A DNA stretch of 64,000 nt from Galerina marginata (taxonomy: Eukaryota > Basidiomycota > Agaricomycetes > Agaricales > Galerinaceae), in NCBI GenBank assembly GCA_023014335.1, contig JAECYW010000013.1, positions 1,922,001 through 1,986,000 on the forward strand. Reading direction: 5' to 3'. Positions 45,369 to 58,500 of the stretch are shown here, piece by piece. The translations under genes were made by a program, and so were the position numbers. Position 1 is the first letter of the stretch, and each line of letters opens with the position of its first letter. The notes under the pieces are model-generated. The model ran no database searches, had not been told where the DNA came from, and saw only the letters and a program-made list of their open reading frames with translations.

Positions 45369-48300
45369 TTAGAGTCCAAAGTGAACATATGGTACTGAGG
45401 CACGAAGTGCTTTTTCAGAATTTCCATGTCTCTTTTGAAAGCGTTGAATTGCCTTATGAAGTGCATATGCAGCTTCAGAACTATCTAGTCCATTTTTTCT
45501 GCTCTGGATTTCATCATTTAAAAGAATATCATGAAAATCTTGAGCAATTTCTGATCCATATTGATCCATGATTGACCACATTGTGGCTACTACACCTTGG
45601 TATCCAGCAGCCAACATTCCAGCAGCCAGATGGATAGCCTCTTCCATAAGCTCTTCATCTCCAGTTGATGTTTGACAAGCAGAGAGAAATGCAAAGTTGG
45701 CAGTATCAATCTTAGTCTTGATAATTTCTAACAGCTTCAGCTTTCCATTGTATAGATGTAATCCACTTTGAAGTGGATTTTTGATAGTCTGAGTTGCATG
45801 GCATGCAAAATGTATCCAGTTATATGATTTCATTTTTTGTTTTACTTGATTGAGAGATGCATCATCTTTTTGCAAACAAAGCACAGAAATTTTTCCCTTG
45901 CTTAGCTTTGAAATAGCTTCTACTTCTGTTTTTGTTCCTGGAATAGACTGGAGGCCTGGTGTATTGGGATTGACTAACAGAATTTTACTGGATAGGCAAT
46001 TTGTCTTATGGATATTTCTTGTTCTTTCAATTAGTGCACCAACTGAAGGAGTATAAGATGAGACTGCAAAGCTAGAAAGACAATCTTCAGATATAGAACT
46101 GCCTGGGCTATAAATTCCTGCAGCATGAATAGGAAGAAATGTTAAAGGACCAGTTGCACACCACCAGATGCGAGAGAATTTCAGTAAAGGACACTATATA
46201 GATAAAAATCATTCATTTCTAAATTTCTAGAATGTTGCAATATAACTTACCAAAAATTTGAGTTGATCAAGAATTGGTTTTACAAGATTTGTCCACAATT
46301 GTCCAAGAATCTCATAGATCATACCAGTATTCTTTTCATATTGCATACCACATGTTTTAGATTCAGAATCCTGTAAATGCACACCATGGGAAGAAAGATA
46401 AAAGTGCATGTTTTGTTGGAGATCATATGCCTGCTGATAAGAGAAGTTTTCAAGAGGTATATGATAAGGTGTACCAATCCCAGAAATAAGAGCCAAGGCA
46501 TCTGAATGTGTTTTGTGAACATTTATAATAATTACAGGACCAGCTGTTGGTAAATGAGAAAGAAGATCTGAGACCTGAGGAGGCTGCAAAAAGTTTTTGA
46601 AATTAGGAATCTGGCGAATTTTTGCAAGAACTTGATGCCAATCCTGAGAAACTTTAATATGTGCAAGTGCTTCATCCTGTAGAGACATTTTTTCTTTCAT
46701 GGTAATTTCAATATCAATCTTGTTTAATTTAGTACAAAGTCCTGAATGGTGTAAGGCATCTGATAACTCAAGAAAATAATTAGCTAAAGCTGGATCTTGA
46801 GCCTTTAAATCATCAAGAGGATTATGAAGATTTGAAATTTGATTCCAAATAAGACAACAACCTTGCTCAAGCCATTCTAAAGCCTTTTCAACTTCTTTAT
46901 AAGAAAGTGCTATGGCAGCAGCAGAAATGGATAAATTAGACCATTTAATAAGATTATTGAAGCGTGTTTGAATAGTTTGTTCTAAACCTGCAACATGGGA
47001 AATAAGGGAAATAGCAGTTTGATATGCATCCAATACATCAGATGTATGAAATTGTTCAGACAAACTAGCCCATGATAATGCAGCTTGAAGACAAATAGAA
47101 GGTGGTCCAATAACCTGAGTAGCAGCCTGATGGTAATTAGAAATAGCCATATGAATATTAGATAAATCTTTGGTGTGTGCAAAATGGGTTTCAAATGCAA
47201 TTCCAAGAGTGTATAGCCTAGTAGGCATGTCTGCATGGCCTTCTGGGGTGAGACTTACTGCTTTCTGCTGAGCTGATATTGCTTCAACAAGATCTGCAAT
47301 ATCTCCTGTTCTTTTAAAGCATAATTGAAATAAAATTCCAAGGTTGTTAAGCCATATTGGCATGTTTGCATGGCCTTCTGGAGTGAGATTTACTGCTTTC
47401 TGCTTGGCTGATATTGCTTCAGCAAGGTCTGCAATATCTTCTGTTCTTCCAAAGCGGGATTCCAATGAAATTCCAAGGTTGTTGAGCCACTTTGGCATGT
47501 CTGCATGGCCTTCTGGAGTAAGATTTACTGCTTTCTGCTGAGCTGATATTGCTTCAGCAAGGTCTGTAAGATTGCCCATTCTTTCAAAACGGGATTCAAA
47601 TGAATTTCCAAGGTTGTTGAGCCACATTGGCATGTCTGCATGGCCCTCTGGAGTGAGATTTACTGCTTTCTGCTTGGCTGATATTGCTTCAGCAAGGTCT
47701 GCAATATCTCCTGTTCTTCCAAAGTGGGATTCCAATGAAACTCCAAGGTTGTTGAGCCATATTGGCATGTCTGCATGGCCTTCTGGAGTGAGATTTACTG
47801 CTTTCTGCTTGGCTGATATTGCTTCAGCAAGGTCTGCAATATCTCCTGATCTTCCAAACCGGGATTGAAATGAAACTCCAAGATCATTTCATCTTGCAGC
47901 CATATCTGCATGGCCTTCTGGAGTAAGGTTTACTCTTTTTTGTTCCACCAATATAACTTCATCAAGATCAGAAAGATTGCCAGTCTTTTCAAATGCAGAA
48001 TCTAGTAACTGTGCATGGTTGGATAGCCATTTCATTATCATTTGATGGCTTTCTGGTATTAGATCACTGGCTTTTCTGTGCATTGCTATTGCCCCAGATA
48101 GCTCTTCAAGATTGTCTGCCTTGGTACAACACAAGTCAAGTGCAATTCCGGAGTCCAAGCTTCTCAAGACATTTTATGACCCTTTGATCCTGATCTGAAG
48201 CATTTTTAACTACCACTTCTATCATAGAGATTGCCAGATTGATATTTTCCACATTGCCTGTAAGATCATAGCATTTAAGAAACAGAGCCCCAGCATCACA

Positions 48301-48720
48301 TTTATACTCTATCAATCTGTCATCATTGACAAGCAAAAGAGCAATAGCAAGACTGTAGGCCCAAATGGCATTCTCAAACTCAGATAAATTCTCTGTATCT
48401 TCAAAGCAAGCTTGGAAATAGTCTCCACAGAGCTTCAGGAGATCAGGTTTCTCTTTGAGGTCAGCAGGTAATTTGCAAGTCAAGTCAAACAATGCTCCTA
48501 GATTTTCCTTGGTGATGATCTCAAAGGCTGTAATAACTGTGAGCTGATTGCCATGGATTTTAAGAAGAAAAATTACCTGTCTGGAAAAACAAATTCTGAC
48601 TTTCTTCCTGAGAAGTCTTGTTTTCAGCTGAGATAACACAGATCTTGAAGGACAATGTCTGCAACAAATTGTTTTCTGCATTCCCAGCCTGGTATTGAGC
48701 TTCTGTTAATTTAAACAGCT
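45369..48720 (-). pseudogene. TPR-CHAT protein, frameshift plus one stop
   Basis: Minus-strand gene, AT-rich in codon third positions. The 5' exon (about 48705-48582) leads through a 41-nt intron to TPR helices (ENLGALFDLTCKLPADLKEK). A one-base insertion near 48155 shifts the frame, and TGA at 47891-47889 interrupts the first of six 45-residue TPR units. The array runs to about 47233. A linker to 46251 follows, then a GTAAGT intron and exon 46193-45369. That exon is the CHAT caspase-like protease: RIWWCATGPLTFLPIHAAG, catalytic His in WIHFACHA and Cys in FAFLSACQTSTGDEELMEEA. TPR-CHAT proteins act as ligand-gated proteases in bacteria; fungal copies are numerous and of unknown trigger. Earlier exons to about 49107 may belong to it. 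Confidence 0.85.
47233..47920 (-). repeat. Six tandem 135-bp TPR-coding repeats
   Basis: The word GCATGGCC recurs at 47233, 47368, 47503, 47638, 47773 and 47908, exactly 135 bp apart. Each unit encodes 45 residues around LNNLG.S.ES.F.RTG and AEAIS..QKAVNLTPEGHAD. High DNA identity between units points to recent expansion or gene conversion. Only the most upstream unit carries the TGA. Confidence 0.9.
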
Positions 48721-48739
48721 ATAAATTGAGTTATGATTT

Positions 48740-49107
48740 CACATTAACGGAATGTTCTTACTGATGTCCAAGTCAAAGTTCTGATCAGCCCCAAAGTTCT
48801 GGAGCTTTGTTCCAACCCAATAAATATAATCAGAACCCCAGCCTTCCTTGGATTGAGGAATAACCACAAGGTTATCAGCAATCATAGGCCTTATATGTGG
48901 TTCAATTGAGGGCTGAAAAATGAAGGCAAGCACTTGAATAACTCACAAACTCATGGTTCCAATATATGCCCACTTGGTAGGAGACATCCTTTCCAGAGAC
49001 AAGGTATCACCATTAATGCCTTTAAGACCAATGACAGTGATTCCAGTGGCACCAAGAGCCGGGTGACCAGCATTGTCGGGGTTACATTCCATAATAAATT
49101 CTAACAG
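48740..49107 (-). other. Coding-like exons upstream of TPR-CHAT
   Basis: A minus-strand ATG at about 49105 opens MECNPDNAGHPALGATGITV and KWAYIGTM, ending at a GTGAGT donor. A second exon (about 48918-48772) reads IADNLVVIPQSKEGWGSDYI and WVGTKLQNFGADQNFDLDI, ends at GTAAGA, and joins in phase to the first TPR exon. The join between the first two exons is out of phase. The domain is not recognised; it may be the N-terminus of the TPR-CHAT protein. Confidence 0.4.
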
Positions 49108-49367
49108 AGCTCAGAATAAGCACTGAAAGGGTTCCTTGTGAGTATACTTACCCATTTTATAGGATTTCCTATGCGGAAACCATAGCTTAGTGGACTGGGA
49201 TGTTATACAAATAAAGACTAGCTCACTTTTCGTCACTGACAGACAATATCTTTGCATTTCGCCGCTGCTGCCGCCGCATTTTTCGCGACATTGGAGCACT
49301 GCTATGTGCGATGGTGGTCAGAATTCACGGCACAAGGGGCTTAACGGCGCGAGAGAACCCCACACAC

Positions 49368-50340
49368 CTAGATATCATATTGTTCTCCATTGAATTCTCG
49401 TCCGTTTGGATAGAGCAAGTTGTGCAATTGAGGCTGGTTTGAAGTTGCGAGGTTGTTGTGAGAGCGCGGTAAGAATGGGCACTTTTGATGGGCGCGGGTT
49501 CTTATATTGGCGTTAGTCATCCGAGTACCGTCGTACACGGGACACTCTTCGTTTGACAGCGCAATCTGGATGATCAGCCGTGAGGTAGGCTCGGAACTGC
49601 CGTACTTGGACGGCAAGATCACATCCTGTCCGAGACACAGCATTGCATCTGATGTTGGGAACTACTAAATATAGTCGTTTAAGACACGAGCGAAGGCGTA
49701 TTGCTCGCGACTGCCGCTCAAGGCTCGATCACAATCTAACCTTCAAAGATGAATGCAAGGAAGCCACAAACCGGTGCCATTTTACTGATTGCATTGAGCT
49801 GACCTACCGGCGAAATGGAATCAAATGATCTCGCACTCCTCTTACTCTCGACATCGTATCCGAAGGTAACTCTAAGAGGCAAAATCGGCCAGGAATGCGT
49901 ATCGGGCACGCCGCCGATGACATCGTAGTAGTTATGCTTAACGCGATCTGCAGGCGACCGTCATGCGCTTGAACGACCGAGTCGAGGTGCCGTTGATTTG
50001 GGCTGGTTGCGGCAAGTCCATATTGCCGTTGAGAGTGAATCCGGATGACGGTAGGTAAGTGTAAGAACGATGAGTTTACAGTCGAGTATTAGAAACCCAG
50101 GGCGAGCGTAGAGTATTCTCGACGTTACTGTCGCAGTTGGAAGAGCAATCAGCGGGTAAGTACAGGTGTGCCAGAGCAGATGCTGGTGTCGAAATAAGAA
50201 GACATTCTGACGGTACTGGTTTTAATGAGGAATACTGAACACGCCCAAGGCAAGCAAACGAAGGCGGAAGCACCAGAGGGCGGCGGGCACTGAGGAGGCC
50301 AGTTGAGGGATTGGGCATGGTTTTGAGGAGCAGAACGAGA
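49368..50340 (-). other. Unidentified minus-strand exon candidates
   Basis: Protein-like segments: MSSYFDTSICSGTP near 50200 followed by a GTACTT donor; NMDLPQPAQINGTSTRSFKR near 50000; KHNYYDVIGGVPDTHSWPIL and PLRVTFGYDVESKRSARSFD at about 49960-49830; and VILPSKYGSSEPTSRLIIQI near 49600. Codon use fits coding sequence and introns are plausible, but I could not build a single model or name the family. Confidence 0.3.
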
Positions 50341-50719
50341 ATAAATGACGGCTTGTCCGTGAATACTGTTGTTCTAGAGCGTATGCGATGAGCCGGCGAT
50401 GTCCGAGTCGTTGGTTTGAATCAAAACAAGAGAGAACGTCCGTCGTCGATGATCTTATCGTCCCTCACGTGCCTGTGTTGTAAACGACGATTCGTTCTCG
50501 CGTTTGCTCTCTTCATCCTCGACTCATCATCCTCACAATATTGCTTTTCCTACTGCTGAATAACGATGGCCTTTCATAGGCTCTACCACTCCAAGCTTCT
50601 GTCCACTCAGTGTTCTGTTCTCTGTTCGGTCGGCAATTTGGGACGGTACTAGTAGAGACTTCTCATGTGCGTGAGTTGTGATTTTACATGTCGCCGAAGT
50701 TGGTTTGCTAACTCTTTTC

Positions 50720-51300
50720 TTTAGATTCCAGGATGAAGTACTTTTCGATCTCACTCTTGCCTCACCTATCGATGAACTTGTTCAGATCCAAGCCAATCTC
50801 ACAGCGGAAGTAGCTAGGGCGAGCCGAGGGACAAGGCTGCCTGATTTTCCCGATGGCTTGGTCGGGTGAGCTCGCTCTCCCGATTTTCTTACGTTTTTCC
50901 TTGTTGTTCGACGCTTTCCATCTCCATTTGACCCTGACGTTGCCCTACTGTTCAAGCTAACAGTTCTGCTTTTCAGTTTACTCGACCCTCTCAGTTCTCT
51001 AAGCCCACTGGCACGACCAATCGCCTCCCTCAACAACGTCAAACGAAGTATCAACTTTGTATATCAACTGCAGTTCTTTGCCTCTTCCGACCTCCATCGG
51101 CGATCGTGGTATCAGTTTCGGCTAAACCCACGTCGCAGCAGACCCCGAATTATCAACCTTGCCATCCCAAAATGCGAGCGGCGTTTCTGTTCCGACATGG
51201 ACCATCGGCCGCACTGGCCCTCAAGCGGCCTCCGTTTTGCTTTCCAGGGTCCTCAGAAGGAAAGCTGTACGCCCGCCGTTTGTCTCACCACCGCGAGTGG
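50720..51300 (+). other. Unidentified plus-strand exon candidates
   Basis: Exon after a TTTCTTTAG acceptor: DEVLFDLTLASPIDELVQIQ and ASRGTRLPDFPDGLVG, ending at a GTGAGC donor near 50868. After a TTTTCAG acceptor near 50978: LLDPLSSLSPLARPIASLNN, RSINFVYQLQFFASS and LHRRSWYQ. Splice signals and amphipathic sequence suggest a real or recently lost gene. Downstream frames decay. No family is recognised. Confidence 0.35.
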
Positions 51301-52369
51301 TCGACCAGGATAGTTGGGAACACGAAGGACGCAGACTCGATGTTTTCGGGTTCTGGGCTCGCAAGCATGTCTGTCACTTGATAGGGTGGATTGGAGGCTT
51401 CCAGGACGGCACCGAAAAGCGAAGACGGCGAAGACCTACCCGAGCTGCTGGGGCGTTGACGGGTGCACTCGATCCGTAAACCATTCCGCGGCCTCTCAAT
51501 GTTTGTGTTCGGCTCCAACCTCGCCAGGCTCCTCTAGCTCATCGTGAGCTATGTCCACGGTCGCACTGACGCTGGAACATGGACTTACCTACGACGAACG
51601 CATGAGCAATGGGAAATTTTTGGAGGGGTGATTCGCTTGAGCTGGCCGTGGTGGAAGTTTTGATCAGCGAAGAAGTTTTTTGGTTGAGTTGTAGGGTTTT
51701 TTGCATAAAACTCGTTCGTCATTTTCTCCGGCCATCGCCCAATACTCCCACTGACCATTCCGCAGGCCGAGACCATTCTGGAATGCGGCACGACGCCTCT
51801 CGTCATATAAACGATGATGTCGAAGTTCCCAGCGCTGTTCTGAGGCTCCTACAGTGTTTCTATCAGTATCGTCAACAACGGCGTAGACTAAGAGCTGGGT
51901 TCTGAAGAGATATTGAGTTGGGCCTCTCGATGCGTTGCCAGAACCTTAGTGGCGAAATTTATGGTGGATGGTACTGTCGAGTTGAACCACGGATAACAAT
52001 GGTATGTCTGAAATTGTCCTTGCGTGAAAATGGGCCTTGTTGCTAATGCCAGTTGTCATGCAGTATACTTATAGCGTTTCTCAAGCTACCATTCGACGCT
52101 TCATCAAGACAAGTTATATGACTGTCGAAGAGCTGTACGTTATGCTTCCAGTTATGGTGACTTACACCTTATAGTCTAAAATCAAAGCTCTCGAGTCGAC
52201 GCTAATGGATGGTGAATGCACAGATCCTCGACGTTCTACAGGACCTCGACCGTCTCTGGACCCTTCAATGACCGTCAACGACTTTGGCTAGTCGCTCGCA
52301 CCTTACATGGACAGCGACCCTTCCTCAGCTGTCATTGTGGGTTTATGTGACACGAACTACACAAGGACC

Positions 52370-53490
52370 CCAACCCTCGATGTTCGGTGACTCCAGCCCT
52401 GTCTTCATTCTATTCAACGACGAAGAGCTGGCGAATTCTGTGCTCGTCGGCACAGACGAAGACCTTAAACAGCGGGAGTACCAGTTCAGCGAGGAGAAGA
52501 TGCGGTGCATTCGGTCGTGGCTGCTCCTGCAGTTATTTCCGGGGACTTGCTGACAACAAGCAGATTTTTGCGTATACTTTTTGCGATAGTCACGAAACAA
52601 AGTGAGTTTTCGTCAATCTTGTTTTGTGATCTATTACTTATGACGTGGCAGGACGTCGACGATCCAGGCCACGAGACTTTGATGTCTGAGGTCCTCTTCG
52701 GGAGCGACCTGAAACTCTGCCTACTTGAACGACGGGCTGGATGTCTTTGGAGGCCGACGAAATGGCTGCTGCAGGTCCGTTGAAGGTCGTCAGCCAGATC
52801 ATCCCCGAGGCGAAACGTGCCGAAAAACAGAATGAAACCTTCTCAAGCGTTTCATTCAAGGGCGTCATCAGAGCAGACTGATGGATTTCGAAGGAATATT
52901 GGATTGGATTGTGCCCCTCGATGCGCTGCACCAAACTTAACGAGGCGAAGGTTTTTAGTGAAAAGTCTTGCCAAGTCGAATCATGCATAACGGTGTTATG
53001 TCTGAGTATGGCACGAACTGCACAAGGATGCCATCCTCGATGTTCGGCGACTCTAGGCCTGTCTCCATACTGTCTGTCTAACATCGAACAGCCGACGATT
53101 TCCTGCTTTTCAGCATAGCCGAAGTCCTCAATTGGCGACAGTACCAGCTCAACGAGGAGAAGATGCGGTGTACTCAGTCGTGGATGCTCCGAAGGATATA
53201 TTCTCTGGGTGACTTCTTTCTAATCAATGTGAGTTTTCGTTCCTTTTGTGTCGTGGTTCATTGCTTATGACGTGGCAGGGCTTCGATGATCCAGGACGCG
53301 AGATTTTGAGCTCTGAGGTCCTATTTCGGAGCGACGTGAACTCTGCCAAGTTGAACGACGACAAGACGTACTTGGTCTTGGCGGCTAAGGGCATGGCTGC
53401 TGCATGTCTGGTGAAGAACCTCGGCCCTCTATCATCCCGAGTCGAAACGTGTCGAGAACGTGCTTGTACCAACTGATTTCGACTGGTAGG
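52370..53490 (+). repeat. Decayed tandem duplication of exon-like sequence
   Basis: The block at about 52377-52830 recurs at about 53036-53490. Shared words include CCTCGATGTTCGG, GAGGAGAAGATGCGGTG, TTATGACGTGGCAGG, and GACTTTGATGTCTGAGGTCC versus GATTTTGAGCTCTGAGGTCC. The second copy keeps a better frame (DDPGREILSSEVLFRSDV). Stops and indels break both copies, so this is a degenerate duplicated gene fragment of unknown kind. Confidence 0.5.
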
Positions 53491-54076
53491 ATTGGTCCTT
53501 AGTTAATCAAACCGCAACATGGACTGATTATATCTTCTTAGAGTGAATTCGACTTAGGCAAAGGCGCGATCGACAAAAGCAGTCTGCTATCCGGAGCGGA
53601 CGATTCCTGCAATGTACCTCATGCCAGCTGCGTCAGCGGCTCTCAACGGTCAGAGCACGGAGCCCATCTGACCTGCGTTGTTCTGGTTCCTCACGGTCTT
53701 CGGCCACCCGCCTCCATGGCCTCGGTGGCGTATTACTGTTACCGCAGCAGCATGTTGAAGGGTAAGTTTCTTTACTAGACCCCTGATAATGTACTCAGCT
53801 TCACCATGCAGTAGAATTCGCATACCCATATGCTGGAGGCATGGGCGTTATCGCGACCTTGACCTGAGTCCCATACTATATAGTGGGTGGCTATATAGGA
53901 ACAGCATTTGTTATGTCAAACAGGTTAAAGTTAAAGTCCTCATCAGCGCAAGCTAACCAGCTGTATGTCGAAATCGTCTTCCCATATCTTTCTCAGAGAA
54001 GTCAACTTACGCCGGCCCTCTACTAGATGTTCGGCGCCTTTCTCGATCTGCGTCAAAGGAAAAGGGAGCTGAAGTT

Positions 54077-55500
54077 ATGGGGATGTCGTGTTTGTTACAA
54101 GGCATCGTTCTCTTGCCTCTCATGAACGCGACTAGTAGCCGCAGAAGACCCGGAGAAGTCAATTTCAGACTTCAGGTGAATCCAATCCCCTCTAATTTGC
54201 GGTCAGCGCCTGATCGTTTACAGCAGCTCCATCTTTCTCTTTTCCTTTATCCGTTGTCTGCAGGGTTTCCCGCCCACCTCGACTCAACAACACAGTGTAT
54301 GGCGACACGTTTAGCGTTCGGTGTGCGTTTACCTTGCTTTCGGCATACTCGTTATGGGAGATGTGTCTCTGAATGTGTTGGCGACGAACTCGAGTACTGT
54401 ATCCTCAACCATGATTGACTATCCCTCTCGCTGTATATTGGTAAGCCTCTTTTTGTTTCTATACCTGCGAATTGGCTTACCCATAAATCGTATCATAGGC
54501 GTCGATGGCCCAGGCCTACAATCATTCTCCGTCTCGTGTCATCTTTCGGACTCAGTGGTTCAATAAGATATGAACTCGGGACCTTGTCGAAGTTAGTGTT
54601 TTGGTTCAGGGTGCAGAATTGGTTCGCAAGATGTGTCCATCAGGATCGCCCACGTCTACGATAATCGACCTGGCTGAATTGAGAATACTGAAGCTCGCTA
54701 TATGTTCAACGAGAAGGTATGTGAGCCATTACGATTTCTTGAGATATGATTCTGAATGCAGCCTAAGCAGCTTAGTAGCGAAATACGAAAACTGATAGCT
54801 CGACACTCGTCTTTGTTACGTTCGTCCATGCAATCCCGAACACCCTCGGATCTGAAATGGCCGTTATCCGACAACGAGAGAGTCGACGAACCTTTCGACA
54901 TTCCAGATACCGTTCCACGGGTAGTGCCCGTTCAATTTCTGTTCTTTGTAGTCATCGCCGTCGAAGAGTTCAAGTTGGGTAGGTCCAGATCATGTGTCCA
55001 GTTAAAATCTGCCTAAAATCACCCTCGTTATACTTAGCACCGCATCTCAAATGTTCGTCTTTCCCGGAAACTCCTCTTCAGTATTAACGTCGGAATTGCG
55101 TGTTAAACGGCTCGGCGCAACTCCAGGATTCGACGAACAGGTTGACCTTTGAGTCTACAGATACATCGGCACTGGCGACTCTAGTGCGAACGGCTTGCGA
55201 CCTGGTTGCGTGCCGATAAACTCCACGCTGCTCTCGACATTGAGATTGGCATTGCCAAAGTCACTTCTTTCGGCAAATCCTTGTGCCAGCGGAGTGCGTG
55301 CTACCAACTGCAGAGCAGGACACCAACATCTTTCAGCTGTACCTTGGAACCAACCACGATTGGGCGTTAAGAACTGTAGCTTCAAGTATTTCTCGGGAGC
55401 CTGGGGTAGTTGGCAGATGGTTTCTGGTCTGGTAAGTTCGTTCCAGATTATTGCTTTGTCGGTTCGCTAAATCGCATTCCTCAGATATCACTACATTTCG
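54077..55500 (+). other. Exon-like fragments, copy related to 59.6-60.3 kb
   Basis: The segments CATAGGCGTCGATGGCCCAGG (54496) and GAGTTCAAGTTGGGTAGGTC (54966) with the following splice-like bases recur in similar order at 59782 and 60139. Local frames such as RKLIARHSSLLRSSMQSRTP look protein-like. No domain is recognised and no continuous model was found. Confidence 0.3.
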
Positions 55501-58500
55501 TGAACTGTTTTTGTTAGGTTACCTACTACGTAGTTCATTTCAGGAGACCAGAACACATCCACTCCTTGGTCGCGAATGGCACTATTGATACAATTTTTAT
55601 TCCGTTCCTAAGTTTCCGAGTCATGAATAATGGCCAGTACGAGCTCTATCATCCGTAAAACGTGAATGAGACGATGACTCACAAGACGGGGTTTATCTGG
55701 TTGTTAGCTTTGCCCGAAGCGGGAAGGAAATGAATGTCAACCGAGCTCGATGCATAGAAAGAATCTATGGGCTACATGCCTTTCTAACTAGACAGTTGGA
55801 TCTGAATCCGGAGATTGAGAAATATATAATCTTATCTTGTTTTTTTTCTCCACGTGATTGGACTTGGAGATATTGTTGTCGAGGCTTTTTCAGTGTCAAC
55901 TCTTTCTCTTGTCTGCCTTGACCGAAACGCTTTCTTATTTCATTGCGCTATCAACTACTGAGTGCTTTATCTGCACCGACAACCCTTCCCCGACTCGCGA
56001 CCTCGAGCCTCAAGCCATGGCCCAGCATTCCATTCAATCGGGTTTCGAGGGACAGGTTATCGCCATTCGTAAGTCGTCATTTCGAGATGACAACCTCGGC
56101 TTCGTTATGTCGTATGCTAACCCTGCGTTTGCTTCCAGGATGTAAACATAAGCGCGACTCCTGCACAGATCTGCAGAGGAACTTTTCTCTCATAGCCAAA
56201 AAGCTAGCGGCGTGTTTTGCTGTTGATCGTATGGTAAGCGTTCCCCACCTCTTTCGCTCCTTCTTCTTTCCTTGCTATCTTTGCCTTTCACCCCGGCCTC
56301 TTAACTTTCTTACTGTCCAGCTCACTCGAGTATCTCAGTCCATTGGCTACAATGGCAGCAACCACTCGCTTTCATGAAGAATGCCGAAAGACTACCTTTT
56401 ACCCAAAAACGCGCTTCCACGTCAATTCCCCACCCTCCCGATGTTTCAAGCGTCGGCGTTCATGTTCAGCACAGACTCAAGCTTGTCCATTTCACCCTAA
56501 GCCAAGCCACATCGCCGTAGACGCTCAAGTATCTACTTGGCCATCACAACTGCACGCAGTGTTCGAGTCCTGGACTGTATATGCTGCCATCGGCCTCACC
56601 TCTTTCTCAATTCTTCCATCCTTCAAACATGGAACTCAGGGCAAGCTATACGTCCTGGTCACGGACACCCATCCAACCCTCCAGCAGTACGCAGGCAGGC
56701 TTCCTCCACGCCTCTTCAAATGTGCCGTGCCTTTCCATGCAGTCACGACCTTTCACAATCTCGACCATCCCTTCTCCTCGCCCCGCTTGGCATTGGCAAT
56801 CTCGGCAGCTTTTGGAGCCATACAACGAGCTCGACACACTTTTAAGCACGAACACGGGCCAGACGTAGCTGATGGCCAGTCGCGACGCGCATCTATATGC
56901 GTTTTGGTGGTTTGGAGTTCAACCATGAGGAGACCTGCGCGTTTATTAGATTCGGGAAGACTGGGTGCGTTCTCTTTCCTTCTTTGTTGCCAAATTTGGA
57001 CTTACGATTCATAGAAAGCCCTACAATATTATCGACGAACTGCCTACCCTAGGCTTGTCACCCTGCCTGTCTCGACCTCGTAGAAGTTCTTGCACCTCTG
57101 GCAGCTGGCGAAATACGACCGGAAGAAGGACATGGGCCGCGTCGTGATCGTGCACCTCGGTTCTGCGGAGACGAAGAGCGAAGAGGTGTGGAGATAATGA
57201 TTATCTGACCAGATGCGCGAAGATTAATTCGGTGTATCTGATTCCCCTCAAGGTATGTTGTTGCCTAGGTCGTTGGTTGAAGGCTTTGCCGATTGAAATG
57301 CTCTTTTTTGTTCGTTTTAGCGGCGGCACGGAAGACGGATGCCACGTCCGAGACGACCTCAAGGTCCCGGTTATGCTTGAGGATAACTTCATACGCGTGC
57401 ACGTACGCAGATTTCGAATGGTACGTTCGTCCCTCTCATTCATTCCGTTTTCTTGTCAATTGACCTTCATGACACGATAGTGACTACAACTTCATCAAAA
57501 CCTACAGCAAGTGCATGCTCAGCCCCAAGGCCAAGGCCGATGGCAGCGCAGACGACCCATACGAGGCCTTGACAAACTCAGAAGGATTCAGGCTAATACG
57601 GGTGTGGGGGTGGCTTAGAGAAGGGATAGCAAGATAAGAAGAAGTGTTCGCAGGGTTCGTTGGTTTTCTCTGACGTGTTGAAGGACATTGTCGCTGATAT
57701 GTCCTTGGGTTTGTTTAGCTCAACTATCTGAGAGAGGATTACTCATCAGAAGGTTTGTTTTTCTTTCGTTTTTTGTTTTAGGCGGGTTTTGACGTTATTT
57801 GTGTTCTTCAGTGTTAGATCATAAGCAAGATCGTGCGGCATGCTTAAACCGGGTATGAATCATTGAAATTACCATATGATGATGAACGATAATTACCTTG
57901 TTTTCTAGACTATCTTACTCTGCTTGAACGACCATATGTCTAGGAACGAAGGCTAATCCTAGAACCAGCTCGTTCAAGAGGAGAAGGCCCTCTTCGTCCA
58001 CGACAAATACATCAACGACCGGGTTTACCTCATCACCGACTCTGTGGAGTCCTACCACAATGCAGACCACCAGACGGACCTGGCACCCTGCGGACGCGCC
58101 TTCGCCACACAACATGTTCGGCGGACAGTTTGGCCCCTTCTACCCGACGTTGGGCTACCTCATCAGATCTCATCTGGGTGGGCAACAAAGGCTCGAGCTG
58201 GATGCTCGAAACACAGGCACGGTCATATTTTAAAGCTACTGGGGTTTGCAATCCGAGAAAGCATTCTGTACGAGAGGTATCACGACGAAGAGTGGAAACA
58301 ACAGTTTGGTATTCGAAGGGGCGGAGCCTAGTCGTTCTGGCGGGTCAAAGAAGCCTTTTGATCGAGTCGTTGAGCTTGCGGGCCGTCAGAGTTTTTGGTC
58401 ATTGTCAAGGTAGGTTTGTTGTCTTTATCTTCTTCTTGGTTGTTGCGAGGGCTGACCATACCTTTCTTGTTGTGTAGCAGATGCTTCCTCAGAAGAAGTA

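Noticed and set aside
47233..47920. Regular 135-bp repeats resembling a CRISPR-like or satellite array
   Set aside because: The repeats are coding TPR units in one frame, without distinct spacers, in a eukaryotic gene.
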